Of a DNA stretch of 64,000 bases, positions 27,361 through 35,140 are shown in pieces. Within the stretch, counting starts at the first letter, position 1. The number at the start of each line of letters is the position of its first letter. The notes beneath the pieces are model-generated. The model searched no databases. It was not told where the DNA came from and saw nothing but the letters and a program-made list of their open reading frames with translations. A program made the position numbers and the translations under genes. Source of the stretch: Streptomyces sp. NBC_01754 (GTDB lineage Bacteria > Actinomycetota > Actinomycetes > Streptomycetales > Streptomycetaceae). The stretch spans positions 4,030,001 to 4,094,000 of the forward strand of contig NZ_CP109132.1 of assembly GCF_035918015.1 (NCBI RefSeq), written 5' to 3'.

Positions 27361-28523
27361 CGGACGGCCTCCTGCGCCTGGGCCCAGCGCACCTGCCCCT
27401 TGGCCAGCCGCTCCTGCCAGGTCTCACCGAGGACCTCGTCCACGGTCTCGGCGAGGGCGTAGCACATGTAGTACCGCTGGATCGGGGAGACGGTGAGCAG
27501 GGGCAGCTGCTGGTAGAAGAGGTTGATCAGCATGCGGTAGGCGGCGAACCACGGGGTCGGGTTGTCGATCACCCCGGACTCCGCGGTGGCCCGGTGGAAG
27601 TCGCTGTCGGGGCGGTCCCCCTGCGGCACCACCTCCGGCGCCGTGGGCGGGCCCATGCCGGTGCGGTCCAGGGAGGCGGTGACCGAGTCCAGCATCGCGG
27701 CCGTCAGCCGGCCCTCCATGACCGCGCTGTCCAGCGCGCCGGTGGAGTAGGCGAAGGCGGTACGCCACCGGGCCGCCGCGGGGCTGATCTCACCCGAGAG
27801 GCGCTGGCGCACCACGGCGCGCAGCTGGGGCGCCTCCTTGGCCAGCCGGGCGGCGAACACCGGGCGCATGTCCTTGCTGGGGGCCGCCCAGGAGAGGAAG
27901 GCCTCGGCATGGGAGCGGAACGAGAAGGCGCCGTGCGGCAGTCCCAGGAAGTAGGAGTCGCCCAGCGCGACGAAGGCCTCCGCCAGCCGTGTGGTGGCCA
28001 GGGAAGGGTCCCGGGTCAGCTCCTCGATCATGTCCGTCAGCGGCGGGCACAGCACGCCGTGGACGACCTCCACCTCCCGCAGGCCGTGCAGGAGGGGGTC
28101 GCTCGGGGTGACGTCGTCCGGACCGAGGAACTCGACCGCCCCGTGCTCGCGCATGGGGAGGTACGGCGGTGGCACCGCCTCGAGGCGGCCGAACTCCCGG
28201 GCCTGGGCGAGATAGGCCTCCTCGTCCAGCGCCCTGTCCTCGGACAGGGGGCCGGCGTCCAGTTGCCCGGCGACGGTCTCCCAGGGGAGTTCCTGTCCCA
28301 TCGCGCCCCGGCCGATGACGTCCACGTGCGGGCCGTGCAGCCACCCCCGGCGGAGCCGGACGACCGTGCCTCCGCGGTCGCGCAGGTCACGGGCGAGGGG
28401 CACCACCGACGCGGAGAGCCACGGCAGGGTCACCGGCGCCCTGGTGAAAATCCGGACTCCCGCCGCGCGGCCCGCGGCCGGCCCGACGACACGGTCTTCT
28501 GGCGCATTGGCTCTCATGGTCAC
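27357..28523 (-). CDS. Thiopeptide pyridine synthase, [4+2] cyclase (TclM/TbtD/LazC-type)
   Basis: The 388-residue protein resembles the stand-alone SpaB_C-like cyclases that join two dehydroalanines to the central pyridine and expel the leader. Supporting segments are NPTPWFAAYRMLINLFYQQL and PIQRYYMCYALAETVDEVLG near the C-terminus, and LRRGWLHGPHVDV near the N-terminus. It is the first gene of the main operon. GTG 28523 and ATG 28517 are both possible starts. The tandem operators at 28574-28606 lie just upstream. The alternative, a second elimination protein, is less likely because that role is filled at 18568. Confidence 0.78.
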   Translation of the reverse strand: MTMRANAPEDRVVGPAAGRAAGVRIFTRAPVTLPWLSASVVPLARDLRDRGGTVVRLRRGWLHGPHVDVIGRGAMGQELPWETVAGQLDAGPLSEDRALDEEAYLAQAREFGRLEAVPPPYLPMREHGAVEFLGPDDVTPSDPLLHGLREVEVVHGVLCPPLTDMIEELTRDPSLATTRLAEAFVALGDSYFLGLPHGAFSFRSHAEAFLSWAAPSKDMRPVFAARLAKEAPQLRAVVRQRLSGEISPAAARWRTAFAYSTGALDSAVMEGRLTAAMLDSVTASLDRTGMGPPTAPEVVPQGDRPDSDFHRATAESGVIDNPTPWFAAYRMLINLFYQQLPLLTVSPIQRYYMCYALAETVDEVLGETWQERLAKGQVRWAQAQEAVR

Positions 28524-28573
28524 TCATCTTTCAAGAAAAGAATGCGGTCAGAAAGGGACTGCCGAATAGTTGC

Positions 28574-28606
28574 TGACATGCGTCACATGGTTGATGACAC
28601 CTGTCC
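28574..28606. promoter_or_regulatory. Tandem operator-like palindromes in the divergent promoter
   Basis: TGACATGCGTCA (28574-28585) and TGACACCTGTCC (28595-28606) each match TGACA-N2-TGTCA at 9 of 10 positions and are offset by 21 bp, two helical turns. They sit between the main operon and the divergent membrane gene, so one regulator could control both. Confidence 0.65.
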
Positions 28607-28643
28607 CGCATTCCCGGGCGAAATGCTGCGGTAAGCTGAGCAA

Positions 28644-29210
28644 GTGACCCATGAATCCGGCAGACGAAAACTGAGCGAGGACCGGCTTGTGCAAGGCGCG
28701 GTCATCATGTCCGCCTTCGCGACGGTATGGGAAATGCTGGGAGTGTCCGGATTGATGTCCCGGGTGCCGTCGCCGGTGTTCGTCTGCATAGCCGTACTGG
28801 CCGTGGCCGTGGCGGTCACCGCGGTGACGCTCACGATCCGGTTCGGCGGGTCGCCGGGGCCGAGGCGCCCGCGCCGGGGGTCACCGGACAGCTTCAAGGT
28901 GTTCGGTCAGGTCAACATCGGACAGGCCGTCGCGATCGTCGCGGCCGTCATGCTGCTGGGCCGTCTCGAACTGTGGCTCTACATCCCCGCCGCGGTGTGC
29001 CTGGTCGTCGGGCTCCACTTCCTCCCGCTCGCGCGGTCCTTCGCGCAGCCGCAGTACTGGTGGACGGGGGGACTGCTCGTCGCCCTGGCGCTGGCCGGGG
29101 CCCTGGCGCTCGCCGGCGGCCTCGGGGCCGAGAACGTCCGCGTCCTGATCGGTTTCGGAGCCGCCCTCGTGCTGTGGACCACCGCTCTGCACGTCGCCCG
29201 CCGGGGGTGA
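28644..29210 (+). CDS. Multi-pass membrane protein of the cluster, unknown function
   Basis: The 188-residue protein has about five hydrophobic segments: roughly 20-40, 45-66, 90-108, 112-130 and 138-185 (the last probably two helices). The start is a GTG without a strong ribosome site. It is divergent from the main operon and shares its operators. It is convergent with the precursor gene and separated from it by a strong hairpin. No family was recognised. Immunity or export is possible, from position only. Confidence 0.6.
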   Translation: MTHESGRRKLSEDRLVQGAVIMSAFATVWEMLGVSGLMSRVPSPVFVCIAVLAVAVAVTAVTLTIRFGGSPGPRRPRRGSPDSFKVFGQVNIGQAVAIVAAVMLLGRLELWLYIPAAVCLVVGLHFLPLARSFAQPQYWWTGGLLVALALAGALALAGGLGAENVRVLIGFGAALVLWTTALHVARRG

Positions 29211-29230
29211 CCGGCGGGCCCCGGTCCTGG

Positions 29231-29277
29231 ACGGACGGCGGTGTTCACCCCGCAGCGGGGTGAACACCGCCGTCCGT
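29231..29277. terminator. Perfect bidirectional hairpin terminator
   Basis: Two 23-base arms (29231-29253 and 29255-29277) are perfectly complementary. It ends both the plus-strand membrane gene and the minus-strand precursor gene, 28 bp from the precursor stop. Confidence 0.85.
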
Positions 29278-29304
29278 GTCACCGGATCAGACGATTGGCC
29301 TTCG

Positions 29305-29481
29305 TCAGCAGGTGGACGAAGAGCAGGTCGACGACGAGGACGACGTGCCGACCCAGCCGCCGGAGGCGCCCATCTCGGGCAGGGCCGCGCCCTGCGAGAC
29401 CTCGAGAACCTCGAGCTCGGTCACGTCGAACGACTCGAAGACCTGCTCGATGTCAGCGGAATTGACCGTGGCAGTGCTCAT
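29305..29481 (-). CDS. Thiopeptide-type precursor peptide
   Basis: This is a 58-residue precursor. ATG 29481 is preferred over an upstream in-frame start at 29523 because GAGGAG lies 7 bp before it. The leader is acidic (DIEQVFESFDVTELEVLEV) and ends LPEMGA, the usual thiopeptide leader end. The predicted core is SGGWVGTSSSSSTCSSSTC, 19 residues, ending at the stop. It has a first-position Ser, nine Ser and three Thr in total but only two Cys, and a duplicated SSSTC. Ser1 and a Ser around position 10-12 could form the pyridine. Oxazoles and dehydroalanines should dominate over thiazoles. Closest plan by eye: lactazole/berninamycin-type cores. Confidence 0.9.
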   Translation of the reverse strand: MSTATVNSADIEQVFESFDVTELEVLEVSQGAALPEMGASGGWVGTSSSSSTCSSSTC

Positions 29482-29578
29482 TGAGAACTCCTCAACAGTT
29501 TCCATATATGACCGGTCGGCCACATGAGGAAATTATTTCGAAATCCTCGCCGGGAAGCTACGGTGTGGAGCCTTCTAT

Positions 29579-29611
29579 TGACACTTGTCACATGCGTAAT
29601 TACTGGTATCA
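29579..29611. promoter_or_regulatory. Operator-like palindrome before the precursor gene
   Basis: TGACACTTGTCA (29579-29590) is a perfect TGACA-N2-TGTCA palindrome about 98 bp upstream of the precursor start. At exactly 21 bp offset, TTACTGGTATCA (29600-29611) matches 7 of 10 positions. The geometry repeats that of the other cluster promoters. Confidence 0.6.
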
Positions 29612-29654
29612 CGGCCGGCGAACTGGAGTTTTGAATTCCGTCGGGAGGGCATGA

Positions 29655-29679
29655 AAGCCCCATCGAATCGACGGGGCTT
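29655..29679 (-). terminator. Terminator after the SagB-type dehydrogenase
   Basis: AAGCCCC (29655-29661) and GGGGCTT (29673-29679) pair around an 11-base loop that itself contains a TCGA-type dyad. On the minus strand it is followed by a short T-rich stretch, and it lies before the precursor gene. Confidence 0.55.
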
Positions 29680-29703
29680 CGCAGTGATTTCCGGTACGAG
29701 TGG

Positions 29704-31269
29704 TCAGGCGCGGCGCAACACCGAGCCGGCCCAGGCGGCCCACTCGGGGTCGTTGACCCACTTCCAGCCCTGCTCCCGGTCCCAGATGCCGGGGTCGCCC
29801 GGGGGACGGCTGCCCAGGATGAAGTCGCCCACGGACGACTCCTGGAGATAGTCGAGGCCCAGGACGCGCGCCGACATGTCGGCGTTGCCTATGCCCAGAC
29901 CGCACGGAGCCATACCCATCGCCGTGGCCACGAGGTACATGGTCTGGTACAGCACTCCGGTGTGCCGGAGGGTCGTCGCGTAGGCCATGCCGCTGTACTT
30001 CCAGGACAGCCGCTGGAAGCGGGAGGTCATGGTGATCAGGATGTCCGGATCGGCCTCCCGGGACGTCGAGGCGGACGCCACCTCCAGCATCGCCCTGCGG
30101 TCGCCGGGATCGCCGTTCACCAGGATCAGCCGGTGCCCGACCGGATCGTAGTAGTAGATGCCCTGGTCGAGGCCCGCACACCGCTGGACGGTCAGATACA
30201 GCTCCAACTCGAAGGCCGAGCCCCCGGTGGGGTAGGGGCGCGAGACGATCTCGCCGCCCGGTTCGTCGTCCGGCGCCGGCACGAAGTGGGTCCTGACCCT
30301 GCCCACGCGGTACAGGAACTCGCCGAGCTGCTCCGCGGTGAGCGGCTGCTCGCCGTAGCTGCGGAAGGACCTGCGCCCTTCCAGCACCGCGGTCAGACCG
30401 GGGTCGTGCCGGGTGATGTCCCGCAGCACGGGGCGGTACAGCTCGACCGAGGGGCCGTCCGGCAGCGGTTTCACGGCCGGACGCGGGTCGATCCTCCCTC
30501 GGTGCGGGAACGCGCCCCCCAGGGGCTCGTCGAACCGTCCGCTGCGGCTCCGCGAGTGGAAGAGAAGGTCGTGGAAGTCCCATTGCCGCAGGGTCGGGTC
30601 CTGGTCCTCCTCGAAGTCCTCGCCCGGTGAGCCGACTTCGACGAACCCGGCGCCGGCCAGGATGCCCAGGAGCGCGCGGACCTCCTGAACCGTCACGCCC
30701 TCACCGAGCGACGCGGCGAGGTCGTCCACGCGCCGGCCGGCCGCGAGCGACGTCACGGTCTCCCGGGCGACCGGATGGACCAGCAGCACCCTGACCTTGG
30801 CCAGCGGCGACTCCAGCACCAGCGTCCCGTTCCTGGAGCGGACCAGGGCGAATCCGGACAGCCTCACCAGGCTGTCCGGCAGGACCGCCGCGGCCTTCGG
30901 CTCGGCGTCGTGCGCGGTGTGCTCGATGCGCACGAACTCCCGCCCGCCGACCAGCACACCCCACACGAGCAGGCGCCCGACACGGCCCAGCAGCCCCTGG
31001 AACTGGGTGCGTTCGGCGCGGCCGAGGGTACCGAGCGCCTCGTCCACCGGGACGAGGCCACCGGCCAGGAGCGCGAGGGCGTCCCGGATGCCCCCCTCGG
31101 GAAGCCGTACGGCGAAGGTGTTCACGGGGGTGGAGAGGCTGACGGTCGTGGCCTCGAACCGGACGTGGACGTCGTCCCGCATGCCCACGAGGTACTCGAC
31201 CGGCGCCTCGTCGCCGTGGGGCGGAGGCGCCGGCACGTCCGACGAGGGCAGCGGGTTACCAGGTCGCAT
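29704..31269 (-). CDS. SagB-type FMN azoline dehydrogenase
   Basis: The 521-residue protein has an N-terminal domain (about 1-215) and a C-terminal nitroreductase-like SagB domain. Segments include DFHDLLFHSRSRSG, RRSFRSYGEQPLTAEQLGEF, RPYPTGGSAFELELYLTVQR and GVLYQTMYLVATAMGMAPCG. SagB enzymes oxidise azolines to azoles. GGAGGTC lies 5 bp before the ATG. It is transcribed towards the precursor and divergently from the aminobenzoate operon, with shared operators between. It is the second dehydrogenase of the cluster, separate from the one at 19560. Confidence 0.88.
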   Translation of the reverse strand: MRPGNPLPSSDVPAPPPHGDEAPVEYLVGMRDDVHVRFEATTVSLSTPVNTFAVRLPEGGIRDALALLAGGLVPVDEALGTLGRAERTQFQGLLGRVGRLLVWGVLVGGREFVRIEHTAHDAEPKAAAVLPDSLVRLSGFALVRSRNGTLVLESPLAKVRVLLVHPVARETVTSLAAGRRVDDLAASLGEGVTVQEVRALLGILAGAGFVEVGSPGEDFEEDQDPTLRQWDFHDLLFHSRSRSGRFDEPLGGAFPHRGRIDPRPAVKPLPDGPSVELYRPVLRDITRHDPGLTAVLEGRRSFRSYGEQPLTAEQLGEFLYRVGRVRTHFVPAPDDEPGGEIVSRPYPTGGSAFELELYLTVQRCAGLDQGIYYYDPVGHRLILVNGDPGDRRAMLEVASASTSREADPDILITMTSRFQRLSWKYSGMAYATTLRHTGVLYQTMYLVATAMGMAPCGLGIGNADMSARVLGLDYLQESSVGDFILGSRPPGDPGIWDREQGWKWVNDPEWAAWAGSVLRRA

Positions 31270-31344
31270 TGCTGACCTCCGAGAACGCGGGTATGGATGT
31301 CCCCCATGGTCGGGTGGTGCCCGTCCCCCCTGGCAAGAAGCCGG

Positions 31345-31377
31345 TGACGCGGGTCAGACACTCCATGACATTGGTCA
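31345..31377. promoter_or_regulatory. Tandem operator-like palindromes, SagB side
   Basis: TGACGCGGGTCA (31345-31356, 8/10) and TGACATTGGTCA (31366-31377, 9/10) are offset by 21 bp. They lie 76-108 bp upstream of the SagB start. Confidence 0.6.
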
Positions 31378-31441
31378 TGGACCGGCCGCCGCGTCGAACT
31401 GCTGCGGTCCGCCGAGGAATTCCCGCGCCGACTTTCCGAAT

Positions 31442-31474
31442 TACCTTTGTTTCGCGTGCCATGATGATTGTCAT
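31442..31474. promoter_or_regulatory. Weaker tandem palindrome pair, aminobenzoate-operon side
   Basis: TGATGATTGTCA (31463-31474, 8/10) has a poor partner TTACCTTTGTTT (31442-31453, 6/10) at 21 bp offset. They lie about 124-156 bp before the ligase start. The second site alone would not be called. Confidence 0.35.
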
Positions 31475-31597
31475 CCGACTCCGTGGGGCGCTTGCGCGTT
31501 CCGCCGTACCCTCCCAGGCTTATCGCTGTTCAATAGTTCGACGTATCGCGGTGGGCGCGTGGACCGAGCACACCACGGCAGCAGATGGGACGGGAAT

Positions 31598-33151
31598 GTG
31601 TCCACCGGGCAGACGCTGAATGGTCATGCGGCACAGACCCGCCACTATGTTCTGCGCATCCTGGAGGGGCTCGAGGAAGACCCCGCGAGAATCGCGGTGC
31701 ATTCATGGGACGGCGCGCTGACCGCTGCCGAGTTCCGCGGGGCCGTGGCGAACGCGGCGACGAGCCTGTCACGCGCCGGAACCGGGCCCACCGACACGGT
31801 GGCCGTACTCACCGAACCGAATTGCCCCGCCATGCTCGCCGCGCGGTACGCGGCCCATCTGCTCGGCGCCGCCGTGACCCACATCCGCTCCATGAACGCC
31901 CGGTCCGACAAGGACGCGCTGCCGGCGGCCGAGCAGGCGCGGGTGCTGCGTGCCACCGGAGCGCGAACCCTGGTGGTGGACGGCCCCAACCTCCGGCGCG
32001 GCCGCGCCCTGTGCGAGGAGGCCGACGGCGTCGTGCTCGTCGCTCCCGCCGACGCCGCGCACGCCACCGGCGACATCCCGCCGCCCGCCCCCCGCGAACC
32101 GGGGAACCCGGCGGTGGTCGACCTCACCAGCGGCACCACCGGCAGGCCCAAGCTCGTACGCCGTTCGTTCGGGGTGCGGGACCTCCTCGTCGACCTGTCG
32201 TTCGGTGCTTCCGCACCGGAGCACCGGCCCACGCTCCTCTCGGTCACACCGATCAGCCATGCCACGGCGACGATGGTGGACGCGGCGCTCGCCGCGGGCG
32301 GCTCGGTGGTGCTGCACAACGGCTTCCAGGTGGACGACGTGCTGCGGGCCCTGACCGAGCAGCGGGTGACCGACGTGTACCTGGCCGTGCCCCACCTCTA
32401 CCAGCTCATCGACCGGCCCGGCATCGACGAGGCCGTCTTCCCGGCGCTGCGCCAGGTCCTCTACAGCGGGACGGCCGCGGCCCCCTCCCGTATCGCCCGG
32501 GCCGCGCAGGTCTTCGGGAACGCCCTGGCCCAGCTCTACGGCAGCACCGAGGCCGGCGGGATGTGCACGCTGACCCCGCTGGACCACTGCGAGCCGGAAC
32601 TCCTGTCCGCCGTCGGCCGCCCCTTTCCCTGGGTGGAGATGGAGATCCGGCGTCCCGGGTCCGGTGAGAAGGCCGAACGAGGCGAAGCGGGTGAGGTATG
32701 TGTCCGGTCGCCCACGGTCATGGACGGCTACATCGGCGAGGAGGAACTCGGCGAGAGCGTGGTGCGTGACGGCTGGCTCCGTACCGGGGACCTCGGTCAC
32801 TGGGACCGGTACGGATATCTGCATCTGCTGGGCCGGATCGGCAGTGTCGTCAAGGCCAACGGGATAAAGATCCACCCGTCGGCGGTCGAGGAAGTCCTTC
32901 TGCGGCATCCGGATGTGGCGAATGCCGTGGTGTACGGAATACGCGACGCGGGGTACGCCGAGCACCTGCGGGCCGCGGTCCAACTACGCACCGGTGCGCT
33001 CCGCACCGCCGGCCGACTCCGATCGCATATAGCCGACTCGCTCTCCCCGGCGCACGTACCGGAATCTTTCTCCTGGTGGGAAGAGATACCGATCAATTCA
33101 TCAGGAAAGCCCGACTACGCGGCTCTCAGGGGTCGAAAGGATGCGCAATGA
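31598..33151 (+). CDS. Acyl-AMP-forming ligase (aryl acid activating)
   Basis: The 517-residue ANL-superfamily enzyme shows TSGTTGRPKLVRRSF (P-loop), YGSTEAGGMC, RTGDLGHWDRYGYLHLLGR and the terminal catalytic Lys in INSSGKPDYAAL. It activates a carboxylic acid as an adenylate or CoA thioester. Its coupling with the 3-amino-4-hydroxybenzoate genes suggests that this aromatic acid or a hydroxylated form is the substrate. GTG 31598 follows GGGACGGGAA. Its stop overlaps the aldolase ATG (ATGA). No carrier-protein gene is seen anywhere in the cluster, so transfer may go through CoA or directly. Confidence 0.85.
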   Translation: MSTGQTLNGHAAQTRHYVLRILEGLEEDPARIAVHSWDGALTAAEFRGAVANAATSLSRAGTGPTDTVAVLTEPNCPAMLAARYAAHLLGAAVTHIRSMNARSDKDALPAAEQARVLRATGARTLVVDGPNLRRGRALCEEADGVVLVAPADAAHATGDIPPPAPREPGNPAVVDLTSGTTGRPKLVRRSFGVRDLLVDLSFGASAPEHRPTLLSVTPISHATATMVDAALAAGGSVVLHNGFQVDDVLRALTEQRVTDVYLAVPHLYQLIDRPGIDEAVFPALRQVLYSGTAAAPSRIARAAQVFGNALAQLYGSTEAGGMCTLTPLDHCEPELLSAVGRPFPWVEMEIRRPGSGEKAERGEAGEVCVRSPTVMDGYIGEEELGESVVRDGWLRTGDLGHWDRYGYLHLLGRIGSVVKANGIKIHPSAVEEVLLRHPDVANAVVYGIRDAGYAEHLRAAVQLRTGALRTAGRLRSHIADSLSPAHVPESFSWWEEIPINSSGKPDYAALRGRKDAQ

Positions 33152-33990
33152 TCCCTCATGGACATTTCGCGCGGTCGTTGCGCTTGCGGCGACTGCATCA
33201 CCACACCACGTCCGGCTTGATGATCACGCCCCTGGACCACTCGATCAGTGACGGTCCCGTGGTGCCGAGAAACAGCTCGATCGACCGGCTCGCGGGGCAA
33301 CTCGCGGCGGGCGGCGTCGACGCGATCGTCGTGCACAAGGGCAGCGTCCGGCACATCCGTCCGGAGCGGTTCGCCGACATGTCGCTGATCATCCATCTCA
33401 ACGCCAGTACGGGACAGGCCGTCGACCCGGACGCCAAGTACGTCGTCACCGAGGTGGAGGAGGCCCTGCGGCTGGGCGCGGACGCGGTGAGCGTCCACGT
33501 CAACCTTGGTTCCGACGACGAGCGCCGGCAGATCGCCGACCTCGGCAGGATCTCCGACGCCTGCGACCGCTGGAACCTGCCGCTCATGGCCATGGTGTAC
33601 CCGCGCGGGCCGCGCGTCACCGACCCGCACGATCCCGCGCTCGTGGCCCACGCGGTGACCATCGCGGCGGACCTGGGAGTCGACCTGGTCAAGACCACGT
33701 TCCCGGGTTCGATGCCCGACCTGCTGGCCCTCACCGAAGCCTGTCCCGTCCCGGTCCTCATCGCCGGCGGCCCGCCGCAGGCCACGGAGGACGGTGTCCT
33801 GGAATTCGTCGGCGAGGTCCTCGCGGGCGGTGCGCTGGGCGTCGCCATGGGCCGCAACATCTTCCAGTCCGCCGACCCGGAACGGCTCGCCGGGCGGGTG
33901 GCGCGGCGCGTACACCGGCTGCCGGCCGAAGAACTCGACGACATGACAAGGGGACATCAGCGTGATGGACAGCAAGCTGTGCTGGCTTGA
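33148..33990 (+). CDS. DhnA-type aldolase, GriI/PtmB1-like (C7 amino-sugar acid synthase)
   Basis: The 280-residue class I aldolase resembles DhnA-type aldolases. Motifs include MITPLDHSISDGP, VHVNLGSDDERRQIADLG, LMAMVYPRG, DLVKTTFPGS with the Schiff-base Lys, and GALGVAMGRNIFQ. In grixazone and platensimycin pathways the homologues GriI/PtmB1 condense aspartate semialdehyde with dihydroxyacetone phosphate to the C7 precursor of 3-amino-4-hydroxybenzoate. Archaeal relatives act in the alternative shikimate route. Start and stop both overlap neighbours (ATGA with the ligase, 29 bp with the synthase), which marks a tight operon. Confidence 0.85.
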   Translation: MIPHGHFARSLRLRRLHHHTTSGLMITPLDHSISDGPVVPRNSSIDRLAGQLAAGGVDAIVVHKGSVRHIRPERFADMSLIIHLNASTGQAVDPDAKYVVTEVEEALRLGADAVSVHVNLGSDDERRQIADLGRISDACDRWNLPLMAMVYPRGPRVTDPHDPALVAHAVTIAADLGVDLVKTTFPGSMPDLLALTEACPVPVLIAGGPPQATEDGVLEFVGEVLAGGALGVAMGRNIFQSADPERLAGRVARRVHRLPAEELDDMTRGHQRDGQQAVLA

Positions 33991-35071
33991 CATACGGAAG
34001 ACCGGCGACCTCGCGCCGGCCGTTCTCGAAGAGGCGGTGCACCAGCGCATCGACGCCGTCGTCGCCGCCGACATGAAGGTGCTGGCCGACCTGCCCCCGA
34101 CGATCCGCCGGGTACTCGTGCACGAGCCCGGCGAGCCGGTCGACGACTTCGCCGGCGCCGACCTCGTCCTGGTGTCCGGCGGCGCCGACGAGCGGGCCGG
34201 ACTCGCCGCGGCGCATCCGGACACCGAGTTCGGCCGCCACGTCGAGATCGTCGACGCCCAGAGCCTGGAGACGGCCTGCCTGTCGGCACGGACCGAGCCG
34301 TGGAGCCTGCTCGACTTCCGCGACCCCACGAAGATCCCGCTGGAGATCGTCATCGCGGCCGCCGCCGGCTGCGACGGCACGATCGTGACCACGGCCGCCG
34401 ACGTGGAGGAGGCCCGGATCATCTTCGGCGTGCTCGAACTGGGTTCCGACGGTGTGCTCATGCCCGCGCGGACCGTCGGCGACGCCACCGCCCTGAGGCA
34501 GGCGGCCGGGACCACCGGCGGGGAGATACCGCTGGTCGAACTGGAGGTCACTGCGACCGCGCACATCGGCATGGGCGAGCGCGCCTGCGTGGACACCTGC
34601 AGCTACCTGGGGAAGGACGAGGGCATCCTCGTCGGATCGCACTCGAAGGGAATGATCCTCTGCGTCAGCGAGACGCACCCCCTTCCCTACATGCCGACGC
34701 GACCCTTCCGGGTCAACGCGGGGGCGATCCACTCCTACACCGTCTCGCATCACGGCCGCACCCACTACCTCAGTGAACTCGTCGCGGGCAGCAAGGTGCT
34801 GGCCGTCGACACGAAGGGGCGGACCCGGGTGGTCAGTGTGGGCCGCGTCAAGATCGAGACACGGCCGCTGATCTCCGTCGACGCGGTGGCGCCCAACGGG
34901 CAGACGGTGAACCTCATCCTCCAGGACGACTGGCACGTCCGGGTGCTCGGCCCGGGAGGCTCCGTGCTCAACAGCACGGAACTCCGGCCCGGAGACAAGG
35001 TCCTCGGCCATCTCCCGACGGCCGATCGGCACGTCGGCTACCCCATCGACGAGTTCTGCCGCGAGCAGTGA
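33962..35071 (+). CDS. 3-amino-4-hydroxybenzoate synthase, DHQ synthase II family, GriH/PtmB2-like
   Basis: The 369-residue protein belongs to the dehydroquinate synthase II family (AroB' type). Diagnostic segments are TKIPLEIVIAAAAGCDGTIV, VGSHSKGMILCVSETHPLPY, MPTRPFRVNAGAIHSY and TRVVSVGRVKIETRPLI. With a GriI-type aldolase it makes 3-amino-4-hydroxybenzoic acid (GriH, PtmB2). GTG 33962 and ATG 33965 are adjacent starts after AAGGGG. Being third in a ligase-aldolase-synthase operon inside a RiPP cluster, it argues for an aromatic building block, not for amino-acid supply. Confidence 0.88.
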   Translation: MMDSKLCWLDIRKTGDLAPAVLEEAVHQRIDAVVAADMKVLADLPPTIRRVLVHEPGEPVDDFAGADLVLVSGGADERAGLAAAHPDTEFGRHVEIVDAQSLETACLSARTEPWSLLDFRDPTKIPLEIVIAAAAGCDGTIVTTAADVEEARIIFGVLELGSDGVLMPARTVGDATALRQAAGTTGGEIPLVELEVTATAHIGMGERACVDTCSYLGKDEGILVGSHSKGMILCVSETHPLPYMPTRPFRVNAGAIHSYTVSHHGRTHYLSELVAGSKVLAVDTKGRTRVVSVGRVKIETRPLISVDAVAPNGQTVNLILQDDWHVRVLGPGGSVLNSTELRPGDKVLGHLPTADRHVGYPIDEFCREQ

Positions 35072-35079
35072 CCGCGTGT

Positions 35080-35118
35080 CCGGTGTCCCGGAGGCGAGCC
35101 CGGCCTCCGGGACACCGG
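35080..35118. terminator. Bidirectional hairpin terminator at the cluster edge
   Basis: Perfect 16-base arms at 35080-35095 and 35103-35118 (beginning CCGGTGTCCCGG) enclose a 7-base loop. It lies between the aminobenzoate operon and the convergent response-regulator gene. Confidence 0.85.
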
Positions 35119-35140
35119 GACGTCCGCCCCGGAGGCCCTC

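Noticed and set aside
27357..28523. Reading this gene as a second glutamate-elimination protein
   Set aside because: The elimination role is well filled at 18568, and the C-terminal Tyr/Trp-rich segments fit stand-alone pyridine synthases better.
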